A stretch of DNA of 64,000 bases. It comes from Deltaproteobacteria bacterium. GTDB lineage: Bacteria > UBA10199 > JACPAL01. The translations under genes were made by a program, and so were the position numbers. The notes under the pieces were generated by a model. That model was not told the origin of the DNA and ran no database searches. It worked only from the letters and a program-made list of their open reading frames with translations. The stretch is from the NCBI GenBank assembly GCA_016180855.1, contig JACPAL010000009.1, forward strand, positions 1 to 64,000, written 5' to 3'. Below, in pieces: positions 26,208 through 36,900 of the stretch; within the stretch, counting starts at the first letter, position 1, and the number at the start of each line of letters is the position of its first letter.

Positions 26208-27404
26208 TTAAATCAGTTCTTCGAATGCCTTCTCGATCCTCTCCAGCCCCTTTTGAATCTTCTCCATCGAGGTTGCGTACGAGAGCCGGATATAGCCCTC
26301 CGCCCCGAATCCGGTACCGGGTACGACGGCAACCCGCGATTTTATAAGGAGGTATTCCGCAAGGTCGTCCGAACCGCGAATCGCTTTGTCGTCGTACCGT
26401 TTTCCAAAATAGGCAGAGATATTCGGGAAGACATAGAACGCCCCCTGCGGATTGAAGCAGGAGATGCCGGGGATTTTATTGAAGAAGCTTACCATATAGT
26501 CCCGCCGCTTTTTAAATTCACCGACCCATTCCCGGAGAAAATCCTGTGGGCCGTTCAAGGCGGCAACACAGGCCCACTGGGTTGCCGAGTTGATATTCGT
26601 GGTAACCTGCCCCTGAAATTTGGTCATCGCCTGGATGATATCCTTAGGGCCGGCGGCATACCCCATCCGCCAACCGGTCATTGAATAAACCTTGGAGGCT
26701 CCATTCACAGTGATTGTAAGCCCTTTCATCTTCTCGTGAAGCGATGCGATGCTCACAAATTGAAAACCATCATAAACAATTTTTTCGTAGATCTCGTCGG
26801 AGAGACAGAGAATTTCATGCTGGGTGAGCACTTCTGCAATCTCTTCAAGTTTTTTTCGGGGGTAGGCGCCGCCGGTCGGATTCGAGGGGCTGTTCAAGAC
26901 AAAGATTCGGGTCTTTTTTGTGATCGCCTTTTCCAGCACTTCCGGCCTAAGGCAGAAGCTGTCCCTCTCCTCCGTTGGCAGCATGACCGGTGTGCCGTCG
27001 CAGAGCAGCACCTGATCCGGATAACTGACCCAGTAAGGGGAGGGGATGATCACCTCGTCGCTTGGGTTCAGGAGGGCCTGAAAGGCGTTGTAGAGGGAAT
27101 GCTTGCCGCCGACGGAGACAAGAACTTCGTCACGGCTGTACGACAGGCCGTTGTCTCTCTTGAATTTGGCGATGATCGCATCTTTGAGCTCATTGATTCC
27201 ACCGACGGCGGTGTATTTCGTCTTGCCAGCCTTGAGTGCTTGAACCGCTGCCTCCTTGATCGGGTCCGGGGTGTCAAAATCCGGTTCACCGGCGCCGAAA
27301 CTGATCACATCAATCCCATCGGCGATCATCTGTTTTGCCTTGGTGTCAATGGCAATCGTGGATGACGGCTTGATCCGTTTTATTCGATCGGAGAGTAAGG
27401 TCAT
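26208..27404 (-). CDS. PLP-dependent aminotransferase, aspartate type (AspB family)
   Basis: A fold-type I aminotransferase of 398 residues. The N-terminal pattern FGAGEPDFDTPD and KTKYTAVGGI are typical of the AspB/prephenate aminotransferase group. NSPSNPTGG is near residue 170 and the PLP lysine lies in NGASKVYSMTGWRMGY. The C-terminal FGAEGYIRLSYA holds the carboxylate-binding Arg. It may use aspartate, prephenate or both. It overlaps coaD by 4 bases, and rsmD-coaD-aminotransferase looks like one operon. Confidence 0.9.
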   Translation of the reverse strand: MTLLSDRIKRIKPSSTIAIDTKAKQMIADGIDVISFGAGEPDFDTPDPIKEAAVQALKAGKTKYTAVGGINELKDAIIAKFKRDNGLSYSRDEVLVSVGGKHSLYNAFQALLNPSDEVIIPSPYWVSYPDQVLLCDGTPVMLPTEERDSFCLRPEVLEKAITKKTRIFVLNSPSNPTGGAYPRKKLEEIAEVLTQHEILCLSDEIYEKIVYDGFQFVSIASLHEKMKGLTITVNGASKVYSMTGWRMGYAAGPKDIIQAMTKFQGQVTTNINSATQWACVAALNGPQDFLREWVGEFKKRRDYMVSFFNKIPGISCFNPQGAFYVFPNISAYFGKRYDDKAIRGSDDLAEYLLIKSRVAVVPGTGFGAEGYIRLSYATSMEKIQKGLERIEKAFEELI

Positions 27405-27898
27405 TTTTTCCTCTCCCTTTTTTTGTTCAGTTTTTTCTGAACGGCGTTGGGGACCATGCCACTGACAGAACCGCCCAGCCGGGCTACCTCTCGGATCAAC
27501 GTTGAACTGACGTGGGCGTACTGTGGCTCCGTCATCATGAAGACCGTCTCAATAGCAGGGGCCAGTTTTTTATTGGTGAGAGCCATCTGAAACTCATATT
27601 CATAGTCTTGAAGTGTCCTGAGTCCCCTCAGAATGGCAGTGGCCTTTCGGGATTGGGCGTATTTGACAAGAAGTTCGTCTTTAAACGAATCGACTTCCAC
27701 AGCCGGAAATTTTTTAAAGATCTCCCGAAGCAATTGGACCCTCTCTTCAACCGTCAGAAGCCTGTTTTTGGAAGAATTGACTGCAACAACAACGATAATT
27801 TTGTCGAAAAGATTTAAACCCCTTTCGATGATATTCAGGTGTCCCTCGGTGGGGGGATCAAACGACCCAGGATAAACAGCGATCTTCATAAATTTCAT
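27401..27898 (-). CDS. coaD: Phosphopantetheine adenylyltransferase
   Basis: Makes dephospho-CoA from 4'-phosphopantetheine and ATP, the penultimate step of CoA synthesis. At 165 residues it has the normal length. The nucleotidyl-transferase motif is YPGSFDPPTEGHLNIIERG, the second is ILRGLRTLQDYEYEFQMA, and the third is HVSSTLIREV. The ATGA overlap with rsmD suggests coupling. An ATG three codons in is an equally good start. Confidence 0.95.
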   Translation of the reverse strand: MKFMKIAVYPGSFDPPTEGHLNIIERGLNLFDKIIVVVAVNSSKNRLLTVEERVQLLREIFKKFPAVEVDSFKDELLVKYAQSRKATAILRGLRTLQDYEYEFQMALTNKKLAPAIETVFMMTEPQYAHVSSTLIREVARLGGSVSGMVPNAVQKKLNKKRERKK

Positions 27899-28440
27899 CT
27901 CTTCAAAAAACTGATCAATGTCTGGCCGTACTTCCGCTGATCAACCAGCCTCAGGCCTGTTTCTTTTTTGATCGGTTCCCTTGGGCTGTGCTCTACGACG
28001 ACGATTCCATCCGGGGCAAGGAGATTTTCCCGTGCAATTTCGAGCAGTGTGGGGTTTACCAGATTATTGTCATAGGGGGGGTCGACAAAAATTAAAGCAA
28101 ATCCCTCCTCCGCTTCCCCCTTGATCCGTGGGGAGATAGGGGGGATTTTGAATTTGAAAATTTTGGCATACATTTCCAAGCCGCATTTCTCTAAATTTTT
28201 TTTGACTAGATTGAGTGCCTCTCGAGATAAATCGACAAAGGTACAGTGGGCCGCCCCCCTTGAAATGGCCTCAATCCCGATCGATCCGGTTCCGGCAAAG
28301 AGATCCAACACCGTTTTCCCTTGAATCTCCCAAAGGATATTAAAAATCGCCTGCTTGACCTTGTCTAAGGCAGGACGGATACGGTCGCTTTTCGGACCGG
28401 TTAAGATTCTTCCCTTGGCTGATCCACTGATGACACGCAT
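27895..28440 (-). CDS. rsmD: 16S rRNA (guanine(966)-N(2))-methyltransferase RsmD
   Basis: SAM-dependent methyltransferase acting on 16S rRNA G966; 181 residues. The N-terminus MRVISGSAKGR and IRPALDKVKQAIFNIL are typical. Motif I is DLFAGTGSIGIEAISRGA, and the catalytic FVDPPYD motif IV is present. It is divergent from rsmE by about 57 bases and overlaps coaD by 4. Confidence 0.94.
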   Translation of the reverse strand: MRVISGSAKGRILTGPKSDRIRPALDKVKQAIFNILWEIQGKTVLDLFAGTGSIGIEAISRGAAHCTFVDLSREALNLVKKNLEKCGLEMYAKIFKFKIPPISPRIKGEAEEGFALIFVDPPYDNNLVNPTLLEIARENLLAPDGIVVVEHSPREPIKKETGLRLVDQRKYGQTLISFLKR

Positions 28441-28497
28441 CGTTGTTCCGCTACCATGAATCTTTACTTCGTTTAAAGAAGAGATTAGGGGCCTATA

Positions 28498-29199
28498 ATG
28501 CCCCAGTTTCCTATCCCTCCGGGCCAGAACCCGGGTACGATTGTCACCCTGTCGCGGGAAGACTCAAAACATCTTGTCCGGGTCCTCCGCGCCTCTGTGG
28601 GGGAACGAATCGGCCTTTTTGACGGTGCCTGCCGGTTTGAGGGGGAGATCGTCGTCCTCTCTCCTGTCGGAACCGAGGTCCGGCTGCTCAAAAGCGTCCC
28701 AATAAAACCGGTTCAAGGAGAGGTCGTTTTGTGCCAATCTCTGTTGAAGGGGGAGAAGATGGAGTGGGTAATCCAGAAGGCGGTTGAGTTGGGGGCATCT
28801 GCCGTTATTTCATTTAAGTCCGAGCGGTCAATCCCCACCTCTTTCAAACAGGAGAAGATCGGTCGGTGGCAAAAAATCGCCGACGAGGCGCTTAAACAAT
28901 CCGGCCGTGTCAATCCGATGAGGGTTCATTGGGAAGAGGATTTTTCAAGCCTTGTACGAAAAACAGCTATTGGCTCGAAAATTATTTTTTCGGAAAAGGG
29001 AAAGACCCTTCCTGTGGACTCTCACAAGAGGAACTATTCTCTCTTTGTTGGTCCCGAAGGGGGATTTTCCGATCAGGAAATTTCACTTGCAAAGGAGGAG
29101 GGGTGCGAGGTTGTCTCGCTCGGTTCCCGGACCCTGCGAGCGGAAACCGCCTCCCTCGTCTCTTTAACTCTTGTTCAACATGAACTGGGAAACATCTAA
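28498..29199 (+). CDS. rsmE: 16S rRNA (uracil(1498)-N(3))-methyltransferase RsmE
   Basis: SPOUT-class methyltransferase of 16S rRNA U1498. At 233 residues it has normal length. Features are the PUA-like N-terminus (LSREDSKHLVRVLRASVGER), LLKGEKMEWVIQKAVELGA, and the C-terminal knot with FVGPEGGFSDQEI and LGSRTLRAETA. The start is the ATG after a short gap from the divergent rsmD. The 3' end overlaps the glycerophosphodiesterase gene by about 20 bases. Confidence 0.95.
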   Translation: MPQFPIPPGQNPGTIVTLSREDSKHLVRVLRASVGERIGLFDGACRFEGEIVVLSPVGTEVRLLKSVPIKPVQGEVVLCQSLLKGEKMEWVIQKAVELGASAVISFKSERSIPTSFKQEKIGRWQKIADEALKQSGRVNPMRVHWEEDFSSLVRKTAIGSKIIFSEKGKTLPVDSHKRNYSLFVGPEGGFSDQEISLAKEEGCEVVSLGSRTLRAETASLVSLTLVQHELGNI

Positions 29200-29908
29200 A
29201 AAGCCCCTGATTCTGGCCCATCGTGGTTTTGCAGAGCGTTACGTTGAGAACAGTCTTGAGGCGATTGAGGCGGCGATGAAACTGGGGGTCGATGGAGTTG
29301 AGGTCGACTTGCGTATGACGGCCGACAACGAGCTCATTATTTTTCATGACAAGACGCTTAAACGGTTGGCCGATCGGGACGATAATATAGAGGAATTAAC
29401 CTCTTCCTCGATACGACAGATTGACTTGCAGGGTTCCCATCTTCCAACACTGGAGGAACTGCTTGACCTCGTTCAAGACAAACTCCTCCTCAATCTTGAA
29501 ATCAAGACGGTTCGGTACCGATCCTCTGTTGTGGAGAAAAAACTTCTTGCAACACTTCGTGCCTTTGGGCTGGGATCTTCTATTCTCGTCTCTGCCTTTC
29601 ACCCACTTCCGCTTTATCGGCTGTCCCATTTGGCTCCTGAACTCAAGCGAGGCTATCTCTGCTGGAACCGCTACCTCCGTACCCGCCACCGCCTGTTGGT
29701 CGAAAAGAAGGTAGGGCCATCCTCTTTGAACATTGCCCTCGAAGATGCGACGCAGAAGACTGTTCGTTCAGGACAGGCGCGGGGCAGACGGATTTTTGTT
29801 TGGACTGTTAACGAACCGGATGATATGAATAGAATGGTCTCTTGGGGGGTTGACGGTGTTTTCAGTGACCGGCCGGATCGGTTGCTTTCCCTCAGGACCA
29901 ACGGATGA
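29180..29908 (+). CDS. Glycerophosphodiester phosphodiesterase
   Basis: Hydrolyses glycerophosphodiesters to glycerol-3-phosphate and an alcohol. From the internal ATG (MNWETSKK) it has 242 residues; the frame can be extended three codons to a TTG. The active site HRGFAERYVENSLEA and the metal ligands in VEVDLRMTADNELIIFHD are intact. The C-terminal WTVNEPDDM and FSDRPD motifs are typical. There is no signal peptide, so it is cytoplasmic. It overlaps both neighbours. Confidence 0.92.
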   Translation: MNWETSKKPLILAHRGFAERYVENSLEAIEAAMKLGVDGVEVDLRMTADNELIIFHDKTLKRLADRDDNIEELTSSSIRQIDLQGSHLPTLEELLDLVQDKLLLNLEIKTVRYRSSVVEKKLLATLRAFGLGSSILVSAFHPLPLYRLSHLAPELKRGYLCWNRYLRTRHRLLVEKKVGPSSLNIALEDATQKTVRSGQARGRRIFVWTVNEPDDMNRMVSWGVDGVFSDRPDRLLSLRTNG

Positions 29909-31359
29909 CAACTCACGAGAGCGACAGCGAAGTTAGCGCCACCGTGCTTGACCACGCAGAGTCGAGCGGACCCCATGCCCCGCGCTATCTCTATCGGACC
30001 GCCAGCCTTCAGGAGCGGTTTGCCTGCTTCTTTGTCGATCTTCTGCTGAGTACCTATCTTCTGGGTGGTTGGGCTCTCCTTCTGGGCCGTTTTTTTCACA
30101 AGGACCCGTTTGAATTCCAGGGGAGCACGGAGATCATCTGGATCTCATCTTCGGTCGCCTTTTATCTTCTTTATCACCTCTTCTTTGAGGGGGTTTTCAC
30201 GGCAACGCCCGGCAAGATGCTCGGAAGGCTTATCATTCACAAGAAAGGAGGGGGAACCCCCTCTCTCTTCGCCATCTTGCTCCGTACCCTGTTTCGTCTG
30301 GTCGATTATCCGCTCTTCTTTTTGACCGGTCTGGGGATGATGGAATCAACGAGGCGATGCCGGCGGCTTGGGGATCTCGTCGCGGGAACCGTTGTCTTGA
30401 AGAAACTTCCGTTTCAAGGGAACGCACAAAGGAGAGAAGAGATGGTTTCCGCAGGGGCGACACTTAGAACCTACGCCTTCGGGGTCGATTTTGTCTTATC
30501 CGTCCTTTTTCTTTATGGAATTCTTCTCTCTATTCCGGCCGATCGTCCCCGACTTTCCTTTATCCTTCTGAATCTCGTACCATTGATACTCTTGCTCTAC
30601 TTGGCCTTGGCCGAGACGATTTTTCAGTCGACGTTTGGAAAGGTTATTTTTGGGCTCAAGGTGGTTCAGGAGGATGGTTCGCGTCCCTCCTTCTCGCTCA
30701 TCCTGGTCAGGAATTTTTTTCGGATAGTTGATATGAATCCGCTCGGTTATCTCTGTGCCTTGCTCTCTTCCAGAAAGCAGAGACCGGGGGATATTGCCGC
30801 TGGAACACGTGTGATCCATGCCCCTCGTAATTGGCGGGGATGGATGGTTGTCCCTTATATGCTTCTTCTCACAACCGGAGCGGTTGTGGGAGGCTGGTTC
30901 CAACCGGGCAGTTTTTATCGGCAGGGGTATCATTTGCGTGTGGGAGGTCAGACGTTTGAATTGGTCCCTCATTTTTTCTTGAGTGAAACAGGAGAGTCGC
31001 TTCGAATAGAACAACTTGTGTTGCAGCTCAATGAGGGAGAATCAAGCGGGGGAGCCCCATTTCATGCCGGAGATCTGATCGCCGTGAGCTTCCGGCTCGC
31101 CGGATTTGAACCAAAAAGTGACAGGGCCTGGGTCCAGGTTGATCTCCTCGTGCGTGATCCGCGGCGAAACGTCATCCTGAGCAAGGCAAACATCATCAAT
31201 TCAGGAATTGAACTCCGGGGGAAAAAGGATGCAGATCTCTCGTCTCGCTTTGCCCTTCACCCGGAGGCCGCTCATGGCCGATATGAACTGGAGCTGACGG
31301 TTCGGGACCGGTTGGCGAAGACGACGTTGTTTCATCGTGTTGAATTTCAGGTCGAGTAA
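29905..31359 (+). CDS. Protein with two RDD membrane domains and a C-terminal beta-rich domain
   Basis: The N-terminal 150 residues form one RDD domain (FACFFVDLLLS, then TPGKMLGRLIIHKK and RRLGDLVAGTVV). A second follows (TFGKVIFGLKVVQEDGSRPS, then QRPGDIAAGTRVI). Each has several membrane helices, about six in all. The C-terminal 150 residues after a last membrane segment near 305-325 look beta-rich and probably lie in the periplasm (FRLAGFEPKSDRAWVQVDLL). A double RDD layout is less common than a single one. RDD proteins are often linked to ion transport or sporulation, but no clear role is assigned here. It overlaps the preceding gene by 4 bases. Confidence 0.8.
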   Translation: MTTHESDSEVSATVLDHAESSGPHAPRYLYRTASLQERFACFFVDLLLSTYLLGGWALLLGRFFHKDPFEFQGSTEIIWISSSVAFYLLYHLFFEGVFTATPGKMLGRLIIHKKGGGTPSLFAILLRTLFRLVDYPLFFLTGLGMMESTRRCRRLGDLVAGTVVLKKLPFQGNAQRREEMVSAGATLRTYAFGVDFVLSVLFLYGILLSIPADRPRLSFILLNLVPLILLLYLALAETIFQSTFGKVIFGLKVVQEDGSRPSFSLILVRNFFRIVDMNPLGYLCALLSSRKQRPGDIAAGTRVIHAPRNWRGWMVVPYMLLLTTGAVVGGWFQPGSFYRQGYHLRVGGQTFELVPHFFLSETGESLRIEQLVLQLNEGESSGGAPFHAGDLIAVSFRLAGFEPKSDRAWVQVDLLVRDPRRNVILSKANIINSGIELRGKKDADLSSRFALHPEAAHGRYELELTVRDRLAKTTLFHRVEFQVE

Positions 31360-31373
31360 ACCTTCACGGACCT

Positions 31374-32669
31374 TTAAGGGAATAATCCCCTTGAGAGCAT
31401 CGCGGTCGTGATTTTTTCAATGGCGATACGCATGGCGGACTCACGGAGGCTGATCTTTTCCTTCTGGGCCCTTTCGTAGACGGCCAGGAACGCCCTTCGC
31501 ATGATTTCAAAGAGTCGTTCGTTGATCTCTTTCTCTGACCAGAAGAAGTTCTGAAGCCCCTGGACCCATTCAAAATAGGAAACCGTCACGCCGCCTGCAT
31601 TCGCGAGGATATCCGGGAGTACGAGGATCTCATTTTGGTCTTCAAGCAGCTTGATCGCCTCGCTGTCGGTCGGTCCATTCGCGCCCTCAGCAATCATACG
31701 ACATTTGAGCTTTTTGACATTCTTGGCAGTAATGACGCCACCAGCGGCGGCCGGGATGAGAATGTCACAGGGCAGCGTAAGCAGCTCATCGTTCGGGATC
31801 AGTGTCCCTTCGGGATAACCGGCCAGAAAGCGATTTTTATCGACGTACTTCTTCAGAGACTCGTAAGAGAAGCCCCGTTCATTATAGTAGGAGGCGGTGT
31901 GGTCGCCAACCCCGACGATTTGACAACCAATCTTCGTAATCTTCCTCGCCGCCGCGCCACCGACCTGTCCGAACCCTTGAATGACAACCCGCACGTTTTG
32001 ATCGAGCTTCCAGTTCATCTGCTGGGCCGCCTCCATGATGCAGTAGACAACGCCGCGTCCCGGTGCCTCTTCACGCCCGAGCGAGCCTCCAATAGCAATC
32101 GGTTTGCCCGTGACGACACCGGGGACTGAAAAGCCTTTCAGTGAGCTGTAGGTGTCCATCATCCAGGCCATGACTTGAGCCGAGGTTCCCATGTCGGGTG
32201 CGGGGATGTCCCGGTCCGGACCGATAAAATTGATGATCTCGGCTGTGTAACGGCGTGTGAGACGCTGGCACTCCTGGCGGGAGAGCAGCGTGGCGTCGAT
32301 CTTGACTCCCCCCTTGGCACCTCCCAAGGGAAGACCAACCAGTGCGGTTTTCCAGGTCATCAGCATTGCGAGTGCTGAGACCTCACCCAGATTGACGCTT
32401 TCGTGATAACGGATACCCCCCTTGCAGGGACCGAGCGTGTCATTATGTTGGACCCGATAACCGGGGACGACGCGGACCAATCCATTGTCCATCCGGAAGG
32501 GGACCGACACAATCAGTACACGGTCCGGGACCCGGAGCCGGTTGAAGGCGTTTTCATCGAGCGAAATTTTTTTGGCGACATTTTCGAACTGGATCTGGGT
32601 GTCTCTAAAGAGGGGAGAATCCCATTCGGCCGATTCCGGATAGTTCATCTCTTTTTTTGAGGGTGTCAT
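31374..32669 (-). CDS. Glu/Leu/Phe/Val dehydrogenase, glutamate dehydrogenase type
   Basis: Oxidative deamination of an amino acid, most likely glutamate; 431 residues. The catalytic region is LPLGGAKGGVKID near residue 113, with YRVQHNDTLGPCKGGIRYH before it. The Rossmann domain has VVIQGFGQVGGAAARKI near 234. The C-terminal motifs GANGPTDSEA and NAGGVTVSYFEWVQ are present. The cofactor cannot be fixed from the sequence. AAAGGAGATG lies about 14 bases before the ATG; an ATG seven codons in is also possible. Confidence 0.92.
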   Translation of the reverse strand: MTPSKKEMNYPESAEWDSPLFRDTQIQFENVAKKISLDENAFNRLRVPDRVLIVSVPFRMDNGLVRVVPGYRVQHNDTLGPCKGGIRYHESVNLGEVSALAMLMTWKTALVGLPLGGAKGGVKIDATLLSRQECQRLTRRYTAEIINFIGPDRDIPAPDMGTSAQVMAWMMDTYSSLKGFSVPGVVTGKPIAIGGSLGREEAPGRGVVYCIMEAAQQMNWKLDQNVRVVIQGFGQVGGAAARKITKIGCQIVGVGDHTASYYNERGFSYESLKKYVDKNRFLAGYPEGTLIPNDELLTLPCDILIPAAAGGVITAKNVKKLKCRMIAEGANGPTDSEAIKLLEDQNEILVLPDILANAGGVTVSYFEWVQGLQNFFWSEKEINERLFEIMRRAFLAVYERAQKEKISLRESAMRIAIEKITTAMLSRGLFP

Positions 32670-32678
32670 ACGAGTGAT

Positions 32679-33878
32679 TCATCTCCTTTCATTGTTGGGT
32701 GTGAGGCCCTTCCTGGAAATACCCCACAGACCTATAAGATTCTCCTTCGACATCATAAGCCAGAAGAGAGAGAGGGCGATGTAGACAAAGGCGTAGGCAT
32801 GTCGGGCCTCTTTGGAGGTGAAGAAGAGCTGGGTTACAAAGAGAACAAAGATGAGTAATGCCTCCCAGAGCGTGAAGCGGAGGTTGGCAATCACGACAAA
32901 GGCAAAGATTGACTGGGCCGAGGTGAGGAAGATCTCCTCAACCTGCCGGGCGTCCATTGGCATCGGCATCAAGTGGCCCGCGGAGATGTTATAGACAAGG
33001 GGGAGCATGCCGATCAGAAGCGTCCACTGGTTTACCTTTGAGGAGAGAAGCGTCCCGATACTCGAGGCTGCCTTGGCACGGAGGGCAAAGAGGATCGCAA
33101 CGATAAACTCCGGTGATTCTGAGGCGAGCGGTGCCAGCCATTGAACCAGGATAAACTCCTCAATCCCCAGGTGTCGTCCCGTCTCCAGTAACCCCTCGGC
33201 AAAAGGTTCGGCAGAAAGGAAAATGGTGGCACCTGAAACGAGAAAGAAGAAGAGCGTCGCCAGAAGTTTTGAGTTTCGTGTCCACTTGGCGATAAACTCG
33301 ATCGGCCCTTCGATCTCAGGTTCTTCGTGGTGACTCCGCGTTGCCTGGTAAATGTAGCGGCAAAAGATCGCCAGGAAGAACAGGGAATCAACCCAGGAGA
33401 GATTGTGGAACATCGGGATCACGAAGGAATAGAGGGTTGCCAGGCCCAGGGCGAACAGTTCAACGCGGTTTTCAGGTTCCAGCTGTATCTCTTTTTTCTT
33501 TGTTCGAAAAAAGTAGGCGAACACAACCGTGGCCCAGCCAAGACCGATCAGAAGGCGGTTGGAACCGGTCATGTTGGCGGTGGCGTAGTGGATATACTGG
33601 GGATCCTTGCCGGCCTGCCAGGCAAAGTACATATCGACGGCGTACTCGGGCAGGACGGCAATCAACGCGAGAAAGGCAATCGCGAGAGACTGGGGGATAA
33701 AAAACTGCGCCAGCTCGGCCCCCCAAGAGAGCAGAAAGGCGGCTCCGAAGATCGCCAGGCCCGGGAGGATTGCATTCCAGGGGGCGGGGAGAGAAACGCC
33801 TGAAAATCTGATGAGAGACCACTGAAAACAGAGGAGCACAACAAGCCCGATGAGCAGCGTCGATCGGAGATTTTTCAT
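32679..33878 (-). CDS. Sodium/calcium exchanger family membrane protein
   Basis: Cation antiporter of the CaCA superfamily, about ten membrane segments, 399 residues from MKNLRSTL. This start is chosen because AAAGGA lies 6 bases upstream; the longer frame adds five residues. The two inverted alpha repeats carry ALIAVLPEYAVDM near residue 75 and LAPLASESPEFIVAI near 250, each with an acidic residue of the ion-binding site. The substrate ion is inferred from the family. It is divergent from the large metallophosphoesterase and separated by about 90 bases. Confidence 0.85.
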   Translation of the reverse strand: MKNLRSTLLIGLVVLLCFQWSLIRFSGVSLPAPWNAILPGLAIFGAAFLLSWGAELAQFFIPQSLAIAFLALIAVLPEYAVDMYFAWQAGKDPQYIHYATANMTGSNRLLIGLGWATVVFAYFFRTKKKEIQLEPENRVELFALGLATLYSFVIPMFHNLSWVDSLFFLAIFCRYIYQATRSHHEEPEIEGPIEFIAKWTRNSKLLATLFFFLVSGATIFLSAEPFAEGLLETGRHLGIEEFILVQWLAPLASESPEFIVAILFALRAKAASSIGTLLSSKVNQWTLLIGMLPLVYNISAGHLMPMPMDARQVEEIFLTSAQSIFAFVVIANLRFTLWEALLIFVLFVTQLFFTSKEARHAYAFVYIALSLFWLMMSKENLIGLWGISRKGLTPNNERR

Positions 33879-33971
33879 GCCATATCCTTTCAAGCCCCTT
33901 TGTCAACAGACGGCTAGTCCTTTTTTGTTTTGACCGCAACTTTTTTAAAACGATTCCGAGGAGTCCGACAC

Positions 33972-36900
33972 ATGGCCTCCGATCCTCCGCGTGGTGCGGG
34001 TAACCGTCCTGCATTGCGTCATCAACACCATCAGGATTATCATCGGCACACCAAATATTCTTTTGGGACGGGGTTTCATCCGGAGAAAGAGTCGTCGGAA
34101 GCACCTCTTGTCACGGCCTACGACAAGAGCCATTTTCAGTGCGTCGATCGACCCCGTTTTTTCTCTTTCACCTCAGATCCCCAGCATGAGACCGTTTGGC
34201 AGCGGGTCCTTTTCTTCGGTTCCGCGACGGCCCTGACCGTTGGTCCTGGGAGGCGGATCCCATCGGCGGTTTTGGGGATCTCCAAGACGCATGAACACCT
34301 GGAGGAAAATGCCGCTTTGGAGCAGAATCTCGGTTGCTACCTGGGATACTATACGTTGGGGGATGATTCACAGATCGGTGATACCTACGAGTTTTATAAA
34401 AACGAAAAGGTTCTACAACGGGTCAAACAGTTTCATCCCAACCACCGGTATCGCGGCGGGGCGATCGGTAATCACGATACCGACCCGCTCGGTCTGTCTC
34501 AGGATGAAGACGCCTATCTGATTGTTCCCAGGATCCTGCTGAACCTGCAGGGAAAAAAGAGCGTCCCCAATGATGTCCATCTTGTGGCGGTCGGTCATCC
34601 GGACAGGCGTTTGGATCATCAAAAAAGGATCTTTCTGGAGAGGCGTCATTACTATGGAGATGTCGGGCGTCTTGATCCGAACGCGCTCAAGAGAAACAAA
34701 CTCACTCTTGCTGATATTGTTGATTATGCCGCCCTCGCCCAGGCAGGTCTTGCCCCTGGGGATCTCTTCTCCTCGAAAAAAGTGCATGAGCAGAATTTCG
34801 ACCCGGTGGCCTTTTTGAATATGGAAGAGCTTAAAAGGCGGGGCGTCCATCCGGATACGCTGATTGACCAGATCGACCTGATCCAGCCGGTTCGCCTTAA
34901 AGAGGTCGATTATCGTTCCGATAGCTATATCTTGGAGGATGGCCGTTTTGGTTCATTTTCAGAGACCGATGAGGTGGTCGAACGTTTTTGGGGGCCGCCG
35001 GAGGTTGACGGGAGTCGTCATTCCACCGTCTTTTTTGATGGGGGAGGAGATTCCATTAACCACAAATGGTTTCGTGCCTCGATCAGTCAGACCGACCGGA
35101 TTCGAACGATCCATGGAGAGAGTGGTCTTTATACGATCAACATGGACCACATGGATTTTGGGAACCAAAGTATCCTGGGTGGGGCAATGAATGCCCATGT
35201 CTCCAGAAATCAGGTTCGGGTCCTCGAGGCGATCATTGCGGAAACCCAAAGGAATGACCCGGGGGCCCGGTTTATCCTGACGGGGCATTATGCACTTCAC
35301 AGGATCAAAAATTTTCATGAGGCTGGACTTCATCGCATCTTCAATAATGAGGCGGTGATTGCGTTTGTTGGGGGACATTCCCATATCCGCTACATTGATA
35401 AGGATGTCTCTCAGGGGGAGTGGGCGGAAAAGAACGGGATCAAGCGGAAAAATCCGCTTCCCTCCGTGATTGTCCCCTCGATGATCGACGACCCTAACGA
35501 AATAGCCGTTGTAAAGATCGATGACACCGATCCCTCGAAGACGGTTGTTGAGCTGACCTTTCAAGGAGTTGATTCCTCAAAGGTTCCCGGTGTGACGGAT
35601 CGGGTTTATGAGGAGCTCCGTCAGATGCTCCCTCACTTCAACACCTATGCAGAAGGGATCCGCCGGATTAATGATCCCGAGGTTCGGGAACTTGCAACTC
35701 CAGGGATTCCACTGAAACGGAAGATCTATCTCTTCAAGAAGATTCTTTTAAATGGCGGACATGATCGCATCATCAAGGAGGATGTCATTCCGGCGATGGT
35801 GGCGGATGCCCGACTCCATATCCGTCTGTTTTCAAAGATTCTCGACCTCTCGCTGCGCGAGGCTGATTTTGGTCAAGAGGCGGACGACTTTAACAAGGGG
35901 CTCTCCGCCTATCTGACCTCCCTCGATAGCTATTATAACCGTGTCTCTTCTGCTGACTACGTTCCGAGCGTCGATTCTCATGAAGAGGATGACCGGCTCA
36001 TTCAACTGGAGGGGGAGCTCGATCACGCCCGTGACAATCTGCTCGATTCCATCAAGGTGTTGGTCGACTTGGGCCTCGTGGAGGGCGAGGAGAAGGAGCT
36101 GCTCACGCTCTCTCATCACATGGCCTCTAGTCTGACCGCCTACCTGAACGATTATCAGAACTGGCTTGAGGATTATGAGGATCTGGTCCGGATCAAGCGG
36201 CCTGAGGATGCAAGTGACTGGATTGCACGTACGAATCTGTTTGGAAAGGGGAGCTTCCAGTCGCTTTTCAGGCATCTTGAGGATCTGCCGGAGGGGAGTG
36301 AGTCCTGGGCCTTCCTGACACTCGCAACGCCACTCGCCGCGATTATCGGCGATAAGATGTATGAGGAGAGGCGTAACGTGGATAGGACTGTCCCGGATCG
36401 CCTTACGCTGGCCTTGGAGCACCGCCCCTTCCTGTCTCGTAAGGAATCGGTCAATTATGTCCAGACCTCCAACCTGGATCCGTCTGAAAAATCTCCGGAG
36501 GATCCACGCTGGACAAGATTAAAGGAGCAGGCGCTTGAACAGGCAGAGAGGGATCGGGCGTCGTTGATGGAGCTGATTCCGCCACCGCCTCCCTGGCGGC
36601 CTGAGGTTAAGTTTTCCTTCCCCTTTGGGGTGATGCTTGGAACGGGGTCAACAGAGAGGCTGTTTGGAACCCCGGAGTCGGCCCATGATGTCAATCTGAA
36701 CCTTTCCGTTGGGGCCGGGGCGCTTTGGCATATTTATGATTGGGACGGTTGGCCAGATTTGAACCTCAGGCTTTGGGAGTCTGCTGATTATGTTTCCAAC
36801 CATCGATTCCGCGATGTGGAGCAGTTTGGCCGTGTTGATCTGGTGGCGCATAATCTCGATTTTACGACACGGTCGGTCTTCTCCGTCGGTTATCTGGATC

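Noticed and set aside
33930-33971. TTG start 14 codons before the large metallophosphoesterase
   Set aside because: The downstream ATG has a well-placed GAGGAG, the TTG has none.
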